Assembly: GCA_018970255.1 (NCBI GenBank)
Contig: JAGWWS010000008.1
Coordinates: 1-64,000 of the forward strand
DNA length: 64,000 nucleotides
From: Verrucomicrobiota bacterium
GTDB taxonomy: Bacteria; Verrucomicrobiota; Verrucomicrobiia; Chthoniobacterales; Terrimicrobiaceae
Direction of reading: 5' to 3'
Below are positions 42,328-52,995 of this stretch, in pieces (within the stretch, counting starts at the first letter, position 1; each line of letters starts with the position of its first letter). A program made the translations under genes and the position numbers. The notes beneath the pieces are model-generated. The model was not told the DNA's origin. It made no database searches and saw nothing but the letters and a program-made list of their open reading frames with translations.

Positions 42328-43691
42328 ACCCCGTGTTCCGCCGTGGCGCCTTCGCGTCCGCGCAGCCGCACCGTGATGGGCAGACCGGGAAACTCCCACT
42401 CGTCGCGGATGCGGGCGGCGAGGTAATTCAGGTATGCCTCGGGCAGGAGGCTGGGATTGTTCACAAAGAGGACAAACAACGGACAGGGAATCGCCGTTCG
42501 CTCGGGCGTATTTGCCTGCGTGGCGTAAAGGAGCTTGAAGCGCCTGTTCGATCGGGTCGGCGGCGGCTGGCGCTCCATGGCAGCCCGCAGGACTCGGTTC
42601 AACTCGCCCGTCCCGGCGCGGCGCGTGGAATGTTGGCGGACTTTTTCCACCGTGGTGAACAGGCGGCGGATGTTCTCGCCGGTGAGTGCAGACAGGACGA
42701 CCACCGGCGCGTAATCGAGGAAGAAGAGTTCGTCGCGGACGCGCTGGACATGCTCGCGCAGTTCCTCGGGGTCGGTGCGCTTGCCGCCGGCGATGAGGTC
42801 CCATTTGTTCAGGACGACGACCGCGGGTTTGCGGGCTTTTTGGATGAGACCGGCAATTTTTTTGTCCTGCGAGGTCACGCCGGTCGAAGCGTCGATGACG
42901 AGGATGTTGAGGTCCACCCGCTGGATGGTTTTTTCCGAACGCATCACGCTGAAGACTTCGACCGAGGTGTTGTGCTTCGAGCGGTGGCGGATTCCGGCGG
43001 TGTCGCAGAGAATGTAATTTTTCCCCTCGCGCTCGGCGGCGACATCCACAGTGTCGCGCGTGGTGCCGGGGATTTCGCTCACCGTGGTGCGGCGGTCGCC
43101 GAGGATGGCATTCACGAGCGAGGATTTTCCAACATTCGGGCGACCCACGAGCGCGAGCTTGGGCGGGAGTTCCGGTTCATCGGAATCGACCACTCCGACC
43201 TCGGGCAGAACTTCCTCGATGCCCTCGATCAGGTCGCCAATTCCCCGTCCGTGCGCGGCACTGACGGTGAGCGTGCGGTCGAATCCCAGCGCGGCAAAAT
43301 CGTAGGCGCGGGACTCGTGGGTTTCGGTATCGACCTTGTTGACGACAAGGATGACGGGCTTCGAACAACCGCGAATCGTCCGCGCGAGTTCCTCATCGAG
43401 CGGCGTGGAGCCGTCGATGGAATCGACCACGAGCAAAATGGCATCGGCACTCTCCATCGCCACAAACGCCCCCTCGCGCGTGGACTCCGCGAAATCGGGG
43501 TCGGGCTCGGAGCCAATGCCGCCGGTATCGATGATTTCGAAGGGATGCCGTCCCAGTTTGCAGAAGGAAACAATGCGGTCGCGCGTGACGCCGGGCTGGT
43601 CGTGCACGATGGAAATGCGGCGCCCGGCGAGGCGGTTGAAGAGGGCGGACTTCCCGACATTCGGGCGTCCGACGATGGCGACACTTCTCAT
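42324..43691 (-). CDS. der: ribosome biogenesis GTPase Der (EngA)
   Basis: 455 residues with two G domains, each with GRPNVGKS (near residues 9 and ~185), 'DTGGIG' and 'DTAGIR' switch regions, and 'NKVD' / 'NKWD' specificity motifs. A KH-like C-terminal domain binds the 50S subunit. Essential for 50S maturation. Start ATG 43691 lies 1 nt after the pgsA stop. The C-terminus shows 'NNPSLLPEAYLNYL', in place of the usual N(K/R)-P-...-Y-R-Y-L. Confidence 0.95.
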   Translation of the reverse strand: MRSVAIVGRPNVGKSALFNRLAGRRISIVHDQPGVTRDRIVSFCKLGRHPFEIIDTGGIGSEPDPDFAESTREGAFVAMESADAILLVVDSIDGSTPLDEELARTIRGCSKPVILVVNKVDTETHESRAYDFAALGFDRTLTVSAAHGRGIGDLIEGIEEVLPEVGVVDSDEPELPPKLALVGRPNVGKSSLVNAILGDRRTTVSEIPGTTRDTVDVAAEREGKNYILCDTAGIRHRSKHNTSVEVFSVMRSEKTIQRVDLNILVIDASTGVTSQDKKIAGLIQKARKPAVVVLNKWDLIAGGKRTDPEELREHVQRVRDELFFLDYAPVVVLSALTGENIRRLFTTVEKVRQHSTRRAGTGELNRVLRAAMERQPPPTRSNRRFKLLYATQANTPERTAIPCPLFVLFVNNPSLLPEAYLNYLAARIRDEWEFPGLPITVRLRGREGATAEHGV

Positions 43692-43692
43692 T

Positions 43693-44262
43693 TTAGACGG
43701 GGTGGCTGTGGGCGCGGAGCTGTCCGATGCCGCGGGCGATGTAATCCACGCCGCTCGCCAGCGTAAAGAATCCGGCGAGGTAAACGCCCCAGACATGGTG
43801 CGGGATTTGGAGCATGAGCCAGGCGATTGCCACCATTTGCGCGGCGGTGGCGGCTTTGCCAATCCATGTGGGCTTCACTTCGAGGCTGTGGTTGAGGAAA
43901 TACAAAACACCGCAGCCGCAGAGGATGACCGCATCGCGGGCGATGACGAGCACGGGAAACCAGAGCGGGAATTCCTCGTTCCAGTTGCTGAGGCTGAGCG
44001 TGATGATGGCGGTGATGAGGAGCCCCTTGTCGGCGATGGGGTCGAGCACGGCACCGAGTTTGGTGCGTTGGTTCCAATGCCGCGCGATGTAGCCGTCGAT
44101 GCCGTCCGTGGCGGCGGCAAGGACGAAGACGCCAATCGCCGCGAGGCGCATCCACTCGGCAGCGGCACCGGCTTCCACGCTGCTGCCGTAGTAAACGCAA
44201 AACAGCACGAAAACCGGGATCAGCAGGATGCGGAAAATCGTGATTTGGTTGGCGAAGGTCAT
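43693..44262 (-). CDS. pgsA: CDP-diacylglycerol-glycerol-3-phosphate 3-phosphatidyltransferase
   Basis: 189 residues, four to six membrane segments. The CDP-alcohol phosphotransferase motif 'DGIDGYIARHWNQRTKLGAVLDPIADK' splits into DGxxGxxAR and GxxxDxxxD elements. Makes phosphatidylglycerol phosphate at the inner membrane, the first committed step to PG and cardiolipin. Same strand as der and kdsD. Confidence 0.9.
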   Translation of the reverse strand: MTFANQITIFRILLIPVFVLFCVYYGSSVEAGAAAEWMRLAAIGVFVLAAATDGIDGYIARHWNQRTKLGAVLDPIADKGLLITAIITLSLSNWNEEFPLWFPVLVIARDAVILCGCGVLYFLNHSLEVKPTWIGKAATAAQMVAIAWLMLQIPHHVWGVYLAGFFTLASGVDYIARGIGQLRAHSHPV

Positions 44263-44280
44263 TGGCGCGGCGGCGGTGCC

Positions 44281-45252
44281 TCAGAGGATTTTGAGGCGGG
44301 TGAGGTCCTGCGAATCGACCACGCCGACCGGGCGCCCGGCATCGTCCACGACCACAAGGTCGTCGATGCGGTGGTGTTCCAAAACCTGCAGCACCTCGGC
44401 GGCGAGGCGTCCGGCTGGAATGGTGATGGGGCGCAATGTCATGAAATCGCCGACGGGCATTCCGCCGATATTCGGATTCTCGGGGAAATGGCGGGCGAAG
44501 TCGCCGTGGGTAAAGACCCCCGCGAGGGTGCCGTCGGGATGCGTCACCACCGCCGCACCGGCTCGGTGCGAGGTCATTTGCCGGATCGCGTCGAGAACGC
44601 TGGATTGTGGCTGGATGATTGCGAGCGAATCGAGCGGACGCATGATTTGCTCCACACGGAGAAGGAGCGAACGCCCGAGCCGACCACCTGGGTGGAACTT
44701 TGCGAAATCCTCTTTGCGGAAGCCGCGGCTTTCTAGGAGCACCATGGCAAGCGCATCGCCGAGGACGAGCATGGCGGTAGTGCTCGAGGTTGGAGCGAGG
44801 TTCAGAGGACAGGCTTCCTGGGAAATGGAAACATCGAGAACAACCGTCGCTGCCTTTGCCAAAATGGAATCCGGTGAGCCTGTGATGGCGACGATGGGAA
44901 CCGCCATACGCGCGAGGGCGGGAAGGACAGCCACGAGTTCATCAGTCTCCCCGCTGTAGCTCAACGCGAGGGCGACATCGCCTTCCGAGACGACACCGAG
45001 GTCACCATGGAGCGCGTTGCCGGAATGCAGCACCACTGCCGTGGCACCCGTGCTGGTCAGGGTCGCGGCGATTTTTTCCCCGATGTGCCCGGATTTGCCG
45101 ACACCGAGGACGACGATTTTGTTCCGCCGCTCGAGGGCATCGCGGAACAGATTGACGGCTTGCACGAAGCGCCCGTCGAGCCGCTCGGCGGCTGCGGCGG
45201 CTTCCGCCAATTCAATCTGGAAAACGCGGCGGGCTTTTTCCAAGTAGTCCAT
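44281..45252 (-). CDS. kdsD: arabinose-5-phosphate isomerase (Kdo pathway)
   Basis: 323 residues. An SIS sugar-isomerase domain occupies ~30-180 ('VVLGVGKSGHIGEKIAATLTSTG', 'LSYSGETDEL', 'FHPGGRLGR' at its end) followed by two CBS domains (~205-323). Converts ribulose-5-P to arabinose-5-P, the precursor used by KdsA (52979-53800) in the same gene run. Confidence 0.93.
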   Translation of the reverse strand: MDYLEKARRVFQIELAEAAAAAERLDGRFVQAVNLFRDALERRNKIVVLGVGKSGHIGEKIAATLTSTGATAVVLHSGNALHGDLGVVSEGDVALALSYSGETDELVAVLPALARMAVPIVAITGSPDSILAKAATVVLDVSISQEACPLNLAPTSSTTAMLVLGDALAMVLLESRGFRKEDFAKFHPGGRLGRSLLLRVEQIMRPLDSLAIIQPQSSVLDAIRQMTSHRAGAAVVTHPDGTLAGVFTHGDFARHFPENPNIGGMPVGDFMTLRPITIPAGRLAAEVLQVLEHHRIDDLVVVDDAGRPVGVVDSQDLTRLKIL

Positions 45253-45292
45253 CCCCGCATCATGTGGAACCGCGGGGTCGGGCGCAAGCGGC

Positions 45293-46552
45293 TTACCAAC
45301 CGCGCCGCTCGAAGGCGTCGAGGTAGAGTGTGAGCGGGTCCTTCTTTGGCGGGATGGAAAGTTCGCGCGTTTGCTCGAGGAGCGGGTCCACGGATTCGTT
45401 CACTTGCGTGGCTTCGAACCAGTTCAGGTAATCCGCCGTCTGGCGGTCGCGCTCGACGAGGAGCGAGCGGACAGCGGTGTTTTCCTCGAGGCGCTTGGCG
45501 ACTTTCGCCTTGGGCTTTCTGGCGAGCAGCGCCGCGATTTGGCGGTATTCGGAAACAACAGGGCGCAAGAGCGGGTGGCTGCGGAATTCCAAGCCGAGGA
45601 GTTCGATTTCAATTTGGCGCATGGCGTGCGGACCGCCCCGCTCGCGTGCGCGAGCTGGAAGCGACTCGGCAATGGGCGGGTCGTCGGAGGCTTTTGAATC
45701 GCCAAGGGCTTTCGCTAGCGATTCTTCGGTGGCTTGGACGGAGAGGGAGGAAAGTTTTGGCGGCATCGAGGCTCGGGCGATTTCGAGGGTCCACAACCGT
45801 GCGAGCAGACCGTCCTCTCCTTTCAGGTCGGGGAAGGCTTCGAGGATGGAAGCCAAGTCGGAATCCGGGAACGACGGCGAGACGATCCACCCGGCGATTT
45901 TTTCGCGGGAGCCGTCCTGCTTTGAAAGCGCGCGGAGCAGTGCCGCCGCCTGGACCCGGTAGAGAAGGAGAGTCGTCGCATCCATGCGCGAGGTTTTCTC
46001 CGAGAGGAAGCGGGGAAGTTCGGGGGGATTTTTGTTTCCAAGAATGGCGGCATCGACTCCGGGCGGCAGGGTGCCATTTCTGTCGCGGACGAATTCCGCG
46101 AGCCCCTCGACAAACCACTCGGGCGGCTGGGGGAAGGCTTTTCCGGCACGCGGCGGTTTTTCCGCAAGCATGGCTTGAAGGAGGAGCGCACGGGCGACTT
46201 CGGTTTCAAAAATCCCGCCGGAACCCCCGCTGCCTTGGACATCGACTTGGACCTTGAACCCGCCGCCATCGGTTTCGAAAACGCGCGCCACGGCAGAAGG
46301 ACTGCCGGTCGCCGAGGAATCGATGGTTTGGATGATGACCGGCTTGGCTTTCGAGGACTCGATGCCGGTGAGTCGTGTGAACCCTTGCTGAACCGCTTCC
46401 GCGCGCCGGACGAGGCTGCGGGCTTGCGAGCGGTTTTGCGAGTAGGCAAGGAATCCATCGCCTTGGACGGCATTTTTCGGTGCGGTCCCCCACCCCGTCG
46501 CGGCAAATCCGACCGCGAGCGCGGCAATCAGCGCGAGGCGCCTACCGACCAT
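45293..46552 (-). CDS. secreted protein of unknown function, peptidase-like segment
   Basis: 419 residues from ATG 46552, signal peptide 'ALIAALAVGFAATGWGTA'. A central 'PEWFVEGLAEFVRDRNG' resembles the W-x-x-EG-x-AE region of gluzincin-type peptidases, but no HExxH is seen, so catalysis is doubtful. Overlaps the upstream zinc-ribbon gene by 25 nt. No other family recognised. Confidence 0.7.
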   Translation of the reverse strand: MVGRRLALIAALAVGFAATGWGTAPKNAVQGDGFLAYSQNRSQARSLVRRAEAVQQGFTRLTGIESSKAKPVIIQTIDSSATGSPSAVARVFETDGGGFKVQVDVQGSGGSGGIFETEVARALLLQAMLAEKPPRAGKAFPQPPEWFVEGLAEFVRDRNGTLPPGVDAAILGNKNPPELPRFLSEKTSRMDATTLLLYRVQAAALLRALSKQDGSREKIAGWIVSPSFPDSDLASILEAFPDLKGEDGLLARLWTLEIARASMPPKLSSLSVQATEESLAKALGDSKASDDPPIAESLPARARERGGPHAMRQIEIELLGLEFRSHPLLRPVVSEYRQIAALLARKPKAKVAKRLEENTAVRSLLVERDRQTADYLNWFEATQVNESVDPLLEQTRELSIPPKKDPLTLYLDAFERRGW

Positions 46553-47292
46553 TTCACGACGATTTTTGACGGGGAGATTTCCGCGGAACTGGCGGTGGAT
46601 GTGATGTCGAAAAAATCCATGAGGGCGACGGCGCAAGGCTGGAAGACCGGCATCACCAATGGTGCCAGCGCGGGATAAATCGGAAGGTCTCCAATCCACA
46701 CCCCGACGGGCTTCAAGGCGAGTCCATCGGCGGTTTTCTCGGGCGCGAGGCGCAGGCGGAAGAAGAGGTCGCGGTCGAACAGGCGGAGCTGCATCGTGAA
46801 ATCCGCGCTGCCATTGCCGAATCGGACGAAGGCGCGCTCGAACGAGGCATTGATGCCAAGGCTGTTTTGGACAGGTTGCAATTTGATGTTCGCGGCGAGG
46901 AAACGGTTCACCGCCGATTCGTTCGTGCTCCAGGCGCCGGGGTTGCTGGCGGCTGCATCGCGCAGATAGGCGGCAAGGGCATTGTCCGCCGCCGCGTCCG
47001 GTGCGGGCGTGGCGGGGATGTCTTTCAGCGGTTGGATGGCGAGCCAGACCGCGATGCCAAAAGCGGGAAGCAAAACGAATATGATGAGGTTCGGAACGAA
47101 CAAGCGGCGCTTGGCTTTCGGGAGAGCACCCGGAGTCGATTTTTTGAAAACGCTCACGCTGGGTGCGGCAGCGCCGGCTGACGGGACCCGCAGGGCGGTG
47201 CCTTTGACGGGTTCGGGAAGGCGCTGACCGCAGTTGAGGCAGACGACACGCGTGTCGTCATTCTCCGTGCTGCAAGCCGCGCAGACCCTCAT
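46528..47292 (-). CDS. zinc-ribbon membrane protein
   Basis: 254 residues from ATG 47292. An N-terminal zinc ribbon has CxxC pairs ('CAACSTEN...VCLNCGQRLP'), a single membrane segment is at ~66-85 ('LIIFVLLPAFGIAVWLAI'), and the rest is an extracytoplasmic beta-rich domain. Overlaps FmdB-like upstream (4 nt) and the secreted-protein gene downstream. Function unknown; it may act with that protein in the envelope. Confidence 0.7.
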   Translation of the reverse strand: MRVCAACSTENDDTRVVCLNCGQRLPEPVKGTALRVPSAGAAAPSVSVFKKSTPGALPKAKRRLFVPNLIIFVLLPAFGIAVWLAIQPLKDIPATPAPDAAADNALAAYLRDAAASNPGAWSTNESAVNRFLAANIKLQPVQNSLGINASFERAFVRFGNGSADFTMQLRLFDRDLFFRLRLAPEKTADGLALKPVGVWIGDLPIYPALAPLVMPVFQPCAVALMDFFDITSTASSAEISPSKIVVKWSVGASR

Positions 47293-47636
47293 GAACCGGA
47301 TGCCGGCTTCGACTCGGCTTTGGGAGCGGGCGCCGGTGCTGGCGTGGCGGGCTTCGACTCGGTTTTCGGCGCTTCTGTTTTTGCTCCGCCGCCGTCGCCC
47401 GAATCCTTTTTGGCAGCCTGCTTGTAGCCCTCGCTGCGGTAATCGGTGATGTAGAAGCCGGAGCCTTTGAAAATCAGGCCGGCGCCGGTGCCGAGCAGGC
47501 GGCGGACTTTGCCCTTGCCCCAGGATTCCATGCGGCAGGACGCCTCGGGGCAGGTCTCGAACGCCTTGTCCTTCATCGACTGGAAGGCTTCGAACTGCGC
47601 GCCGCACTTTTCGCACTCGTAATCGTAGTTTGGCAT
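47289..47636 (-). CDS. FmdB-family zinc-ribbon protein
   Basis: 115 residues from ATG 47636. 'MPNYDYECEKCGAQFEAFQSM' with CxxC, then 'CPEASCRMESWGKGKVRRLLGTGAGLIFKGSGFYITDY' is the complete FmdB core. The tail is an Ala/Pro/Lys low-complexity stretch. A small regulatory-type zinc protein; specific role unknown. Confidence 0.88.
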   Translation of the reverse strand: MPNYDYECEKCGAQFEAFQSMKDKAFETCPEASCRMESWGKGKVRRLLGTGAGLIFKGSGFYITDYRSEGYKQAAKKDSGDGGGAKTEAPKTESKPATPAPAPAPKAESKPASGS

Positions 47637-47679
47637 GGCGCGGAAGCTAACAATCCGCCCGCCGGACTGCAACCACAGG

Positions 47680-49767
47680 TCAGGCGGCGCGAGCCTTGCG
47701 GCGGCGCTGGGCATCGGCGAGGAACTCCGCCTGCGCGTCGAACGCGGGCTCTTTCGCGGAACGCTCGCGGAATTTGTAGGTGCCATCGGGCTGCATGACT
47801 TGCGCCTTCACATTGTCGCGCCAGAACCACTCGAGGATTTCCTGCACATGGGCGACCATGCCCGGCGCGGTGATGGGGAAAACGGTTTCGACACGGCGGA
47901 ACAAATTCCGCGGCATCCAATCCGCGCTGCCCAGGTAAATGCGGGGTTGCCCGCCATTTTCAAAACGGAAAATCCGGCTGTGCTCGAGGAACCGCCCGAC
48001 GATGCTGCGGACTTCGATGTTTTCGCTCACGCCGGGGATGCCGACGCGAATCGCGCACATGCCGCGGACAAGCAGGCGAATCGGCACGCCGGCAGCCGAG
48101 GCGCGGTAGAGGGCTTCGATGATGCCTTCCTCGACGAGGGAATTCACTTTCGCGTAGATGCCGCACGGGCGTCCCGCCCAGGCGTGGCCGATTTCGTTTT
48201 CGATGAGTTCCTGGAATCCCTCGTGCAACGCCCATGGCGCGACCATGAGTTCCTTCATCGCGGGGAAACGCGAGACGCCGGTGAGGCAATTGAAGGTTTC
48301 GGCGAGTTCGGTGGTCAACTCCTCGCGGGCGGTGAGCAGGCTGAGGTCGGTGTAGATTTTCGCCGTCGATGGGTGGTAGTTGCCGGTGCCGAGGTGGGCG
48401 TAACGGCGGATGCGGTCGCCCTCGCTGCGGATGATGAGCATCGCCTTCGCGTGGGTTTTGAGACCCGTGACGCCGTAAACAACATCGACGCCCGCCTCGC
48501 GCATGACGCGCGCCCAGTGGATGTTAGCGGCTTCGTCGAACCGCGCCTTCAGCTCGATCACGGCAGTGACTTGCTTGCCGTTCAACGCCGCGGAAATCAA
48601 CGACTGGACAATCGGGGAGTCCGAACTCGTGCGGTAGAGCGTTTGTTTGATCGCGAGCACATGCGGGTCTTCGGCAGCCTGCGCGAGGAAATCCACGACC
48701 GTCTGGAAGCTGTCGTAGGGATGGTGCAGCAGGATGTCGCCCTTGCGCACATGGTAGAAAATGTCGGTCTCCGTCTCGAGCGAGACGACCGTGCAGGGGG
48801 TGAAGCGCTTGTAGCGCAGCTCGGGGCGGTCGATTTGCATCGCGAGCGGCATGAGGCGCGAGAAATTCAGGGGACCGTCGATGCGGTAGACATCCTCCTC
48901 CTCGAGGTTGAAGATTTCGAGGAGCCGCTCCTGCACATGCGCGGGGCAGTCTTTTTTCACTTCGAGGCGCACGGCGGCGCCGCGCTTCACCTTCCGCAAT
49001 TCCTCCTCGATCGCGTGGAGCAGGTTGCTCGCCTCCTCCTCGTCGACATAGAGGTTGCTGTTGCGCGTGACGCGGAAGAGGTGCGCGCCCTTGACCTTCA
49101 CCCCGCGGAAGAGCGTCTGCACATGCTCCTGGATGATGTTTCCGAGGAAGACATAGTCGTCGCCGCCGGTCTTCGAGGAAAACGGCACAAGCCGCGGCAG
49201 GATGCGCGGGGCTTGGACAACTGCGATGTCGGTGCCGATGCCATCGCCTTCAAGCTCGACGATGACATTCAGGCTTTTGTTGAGGAGCTGCGGAAACGGG
49301 TGCGAGGGGTCGACCGCAAGCGGCGTGAGGACGGGATAAACGGTCTCGAGGAAAAATTTCTCAAAATGCGCTCGCTCTGCGGCGGGAACATCCGGGTAGT
49401 TGTGGAAGCGGATGCGCTGCGCCTGGAGTTCGGGCGCAATCGATTCGCGCCAACAGCGGTATTGGTCCTCCACCATGCGGCGGACGCGCGTGCTGATCTG
49501 CGCGAGCGTTTCCGAGGCGGAGAGCCCGTCGGGACCGGTCTCCGGGGAATTCGTCTGGTGCTGCTGCTTCAAGCCCGCGACACGGACCTCGAAAAATTCA
49601 TCGAGGTTCGAACTGACGATGCAGAGGAACTTCAACCGCTCGAGCACGGGATTCGACTGGTCGATCGCCTGGTCCAGCACGCGCTGGTTGAACTCGAGCC
49701 AACCCAGCTCGCGGTTGATGAAGTGCGAACGGTCCGAAAAATCCACGCCCCAATCCAGATGACCCAC
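47680..49767 (-). CDS. ppk1: polyphosphate kinase 1
   Basis: 695 residues. The N-terminal domain begins 'FINRELGWLEFNQRVLDQA'. 'DPHVLAIKQTLYRTSSDSPIV' (substrate lysine/arginine region) and 'YAHLGTGNYHPSTAKIYTDLSLLT' with the phospho-acceptor His region follow, plus two PLD-like C-terminal domains. Polymerises ATP gamma-phosphate into polyphosphate at the membrane. It lies 40 bp downstream of ptsH. Confidence 0.95.
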   Translation of the reverse strand: MGHLDWGVDFSDRSHFINRELGWLEFNQRVLDQAIDQSNPVLERLKFLCIVSSNLDEFFEVRVAGLKQQHQTNSPETGPDGLSASETLAQISTRVRRMVEDQYRCWRESIAPELQAQRIRFHNYPDVPAAERAHFEKFFLETVYPVLTPLAVDPSHPFPQLLNKSLNVIVELEGDGIGTDIAVVQAPRILPRLVPFSSKTGGDDYVFLGNIIQEHVQTLFRGVKVKGAHLFRVTRNSNLYVDEEEASNLLHAIEEELRKVKRGAAVRLEVKKDCPAHVQERLLEIFNLEEEDVYRIDGPLNFSRLMPLAMQIDRPELRYKRFTPCTVVSLETETDIFYHVRKGDILLHHPYDSFQTVVDFLAQAAEDPHVLAIKQTLYRTSSDSPIVQSLISAALNGKQVTAVIELKARFDEAANIHWARVMREAGVDVVYGVTGLKTHAKAMLIIRSEGDRIRRYAHLGTGNYHPSTAKIYTDLSLLTAREELTTELAETFNCLTGVSRFPAMKELMVAPWALHEGFQELIENEIGHAWAGRPCGIYAKVNSLVEEGIIEALYRASAAGVPIRLLVRGMCAIRVGIPGVSENIEVRSIVGRFLEHSRIFRFENGGQPRIYLGSADWMPRNLFRRVETVFPITAPGMVAHVQEILEWFWRDNVKAQVMQPDGTYKFRERSAKEPAFDAQAEFLADAQRRRKARAA

Positions 49768-49807
49768 CCGCGCGGGTCAAGGGCGGATTTGAAAAGGAAC
49801 CGGCGGT

Positions 49808-50116
49808 TTATTCCTCGCCGAAGCGGGTTTCGACGAGGCTCTTGATTTCCGCGACCGCCTTGTCGGCATCGGGACCCTCGGCATGGATGCTGAGCTTCGA
49901 GCCCTTGCCGGCGGCGAGCATCATGAGCCCCATGATGCTTTTGCCATTCACGCGTTCGCCGTCCTTTTCCACCCAGACCTCCGCGCGGTAGCGGCTGGAG
50001 ATTTTAACAAACATGGCGGCGGGGCGGGCGTGGAGCCCGTTGCGGTTTTCCACAGTGACATCGACCGAGCAGCGCTGCGGGTCCCCGTCTGTTTTTTTCT
50101 TTGTGAGGATGCCCAT
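49808..50116 (-). CDS. ptsH: HPr-like phosphocarrier protein
   Basis: 102 residues. H29 in 'GLHARPAAMF' corresponds to His15 of standard HPr and S60 in 'NGKSIMGLMML' to Ser46, so there is a 14-residue N-terminal extension. Presence of both sites fits control by HPr kinase encoded 3 bp upstream. No EI or EII genes are seen, so it probably works in regulation (as NPr-like) more than in sugar uptake. Confidence 0.92.
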   Translation of the reverse strand: MGILTKKKTDGDPQRCSVDVTVENRNGLHARPAAMFVKISSRYRAEVWVEKDGERVNGKSIMGLMMLAAGKGSKLSIHAEGPDADKAVAEIKSLVETRFGEE

Positions 50117-50119
50117 CGT

Positions 50120-51097
50120 TTATCCGCCCCGGCGTTCGCTGATCATGTGGAGAAGCTTTTGGTTGAATTCCTGCGCGCTGTTTTCGCCCATGTCCTTGAG
50201 TTTTTGGTCGAGCGCCGCGACTTCGACGAGCCTCGCAATGTCCCTTCCCGTCCGCACGGGAAGCGTGACGTGGGGGACCTTGATCCCGAGGATTTCGTAG
50301 GTTTCGCGGTCGAGGCCGATCCTATCCACATCCTCGACCTCGTGCCAATCCTTCAATGTGACGACGAAATCGAGGCGCTTTTGCGGGGTCACGGCGCCGG
50401 CGCCGAAGATGGAGGCGATGTTGATGATGCCGATGCCGCGCACCTCCATGTGGTAGCGCGAGAGGCTGTCGGACATTCCCAGCAATTCCGCGCCCTCGAC
50501 CGAGCGGAAGCGGGTGATGTCATCGCTCACGAGGCTGTATCCGCGCTCGATGAGGCCGAGGACGCACTCGCTTTTCCCGATGCCGCTTGCGCCGCGGATG
50601 AGCGTGCCGACCCCGAGGATGCTCACCATGCTGCCGTGCTCGGTGGTGGACGGCGCGAAGTCCGTCTCGAGCAGGATGGTCGCGGCGTTGATGAATTTCA
50701 TCGTGATCATGTTCGTCCGCAGGACGGGGGTCTCGAACTCCGCGGCGGCATCGAGGATCACGGTGGGCACAGGTGCATTCCGCGCAACGACGAGGCAAGG
50801 CATGTTGCGGGTGAAGAGGGCGCGGATGCGCTCCCGTGCGGTCGCCGGGGCGAGGCTTTTCAAATAGCTCAACTCCGCGGAGCCCATGACCTGGATGCGT
50901 TTCACGGCGAAGTAGCTGAAAAATCCGCTGAGCGCCAAGCCGGGGCGGTTGATGGTGGGTTCGCGGATGAGGCGGTTCAGCCCGCGCGAGCTGCCTTCGA
51001 GCCGGAGGCCGAGTTTTTCGGCGTGGTTCGCGTAGAAGTGCCCGACCGTGATGTGCTGGACGCGTTTCTGGGTGCTGGAGGTGGAATTCGACTTCAA
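50120..51097 (-). CDS. hprK: HPr kinase/phosphorylase
   Basis: 325 residues. The C-terminal kinase domain has Walker A 'GASGIGKS' (169-176) and the family signature 'SRYHMEVRGIGIINIASIFG'. It phosphorylates and dephosphorylates HPr on the regulatory Ser. Located between lptB and ptsH; a similar lpt-rpoN-ptsN-hprK block exists in many Proteobacteria, here without rpoN, hpf and ptsN. Confidence 0.94.
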   Translation of the reverse strand: MKSNSTSSTQKRVQHITVGHFYANHAEKLGLRLEGSSRGLNRLIREPTINRPGLALSGFFSYFAVKRIQVMGSAELSYLKSLAPATARERIRALFTRNMPCLVVARNAPVPTVILDAAAEFETPVLRTNMITMKFINAATILLETDFAPSTTEHGSMVSILGVGTLIRGASGIGKSECVLGLIERGYSLVSDDITRFRSVEGAELLGMSDSLSRYHMEVRGIGIINIASIFGAGAVTPQKRLDFVVTLKDWHEVEDVDRIGLDRETYEILGIKVPHVTLPVRTGRDIARLVEVAALDQKLKDMGENSAQEFNQKLLHMISERRGG

Positions 51098-51173
51098 AAC
51101 TTGCCGGGGTGGATATGTAGAAAAGGAACGAAAGCCGGGCGGCGCGCAACCCCGAATTTCCGGGCGCGCTTTT

Positions 51174-51919
<746 letters not shown>

Positions 51920-51923
<4 letters not shown>

Positions 51924-52504
51924 GGTCTCGCGCCGGTATCGGAAATGACAGTTTTGCTGCCGCCAGTGGTTCGAGATTGGCCATCCGCGCGGAGTGTCAT
52001 GACGGTCGAGGCCTCAGTGGCGACCTGGTTGTTGATTCCTTGGCGAATCGACGGCCAACCGCGCAGCACGACTTCGCCCTCGGCGGGATTGTAGACGACA
52101 TGCTCGGCACGACCGATGGCGCGCTCGTCCTTGCTATCGGGGTCGGTTTTTTCCTGCATGATCACCACCTTCCCACGGGCTTCAGCGGTTTCGATACCCT
52201 TGCGATCCGCACGCAATTTCACAGTGAGTGTGTCGCATTTGAGAGTGAATTGAGGATCCTTGACCACGACCGTTCCTGAGAACTGGGCGATGTTTTTGTC
52301 GGTGTCGAATGAAGCCTCTCTCTGGGCACTGATTTCTGTCAGCGCTCCCGCTGGACGATCGGATGCCAGCGGAGAAAACATTCCTAAAGCACCGCCTTTT
52401 CCTGCGGGTGCGGCCAACGATCCCTCGTCGCGTTCCTGAGAGAAAGAGCAGGGAGCGAGCGCGATTGTAACAGCAGTGAAAAGAAAGAGTTGAATTTTGG
52501 TCAT
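51920..52504 (-). CDS. lptA: LptA/OstA-like periplasmic LPS transport protein
   Basis: 194 residues with a signal peptide (FLFTAVTIALAPCSFS). OstA-like domain: 'SFDTDKNIAQFSGTVVVKDPQFTLKCDTLTVKL' and 'ARGKVVIMQ', a beta-jellyroll that bridges inner and outer membrane. Overlaps lptC and lptB by 4 nt each. Has more sequence between signal and domain than E. coli LptA. Confidence 0.88.
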
Positions 52505-52995
52505 TCGAAAGCCTGATCTGTGGAGACAACCATTTTGATATTCCCAAGCAATTTCCCGTTGCGGGTGTTGGTATCAAAATGGAGTTGATCCGCGCTGACG
52601 CTAAGGTCCTCCCGGCGGATCGAAGCCGTGTTGTCGCCAGCGATCACCTTGGTGTCGAGGTTGAAAACGGAACGCGGCATTTCAACCAAAACCTTTTTAC
52701 CGTCCTCATCTACGGCCTCCAGTTTAAGTCCCTCGATATCGATTGTATTCTCACCGGACCGCTTTGCGGACGAGGCCTCGAAAACCATCAAAAGTTTTCC
52801 CTCTTCATCGTAATGCGGAACTTTGATGCCGGTGACCGGCATTCCTTCAGGAACGGGAAGTTCAAACGCACCAACCTTTGGAACTGGCGTTGGGGAAGGA
52901 GAAGGATCTGGCACTGCCTGCGGGCTGTCCTGTCGCGCCCAAACCGCGGGCACAGCCAAGAGAAGAATGAGACAAAACTTAGGCAACGGCATCAC
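52501..52995 (-). CDS. lptC: LptC-like LPS export protein
   Basis: 164 residues with an N-terminal hydrophobic stretch ([12 protein letters not shown]) and a Pro/Ser linker. The domain reads '[25 protein letters not shown]...' and later '[27 protein letters not shown]', a short OstA-type jellyroll as in LptC. It overlaps kdsA by 17 nt and lptA by 4 nt. Assigned partly from context. Confidence 0.75.
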   Translation of the reverse strand: MMPLPKFCLILLLAVPAVWARQDSPQAVPDPSPSPTPVPKVGAFELPVPEGMPVTGIKVPHYDEEGKLLMVFEASSAKRSGENTIDIEGLKLEAVDEDGKKVLVEMPRSVFNLDTKVIAGDNTASIRREDLSVSADQLHFDTNTRNGKLLGNIKMVVSTDQAFE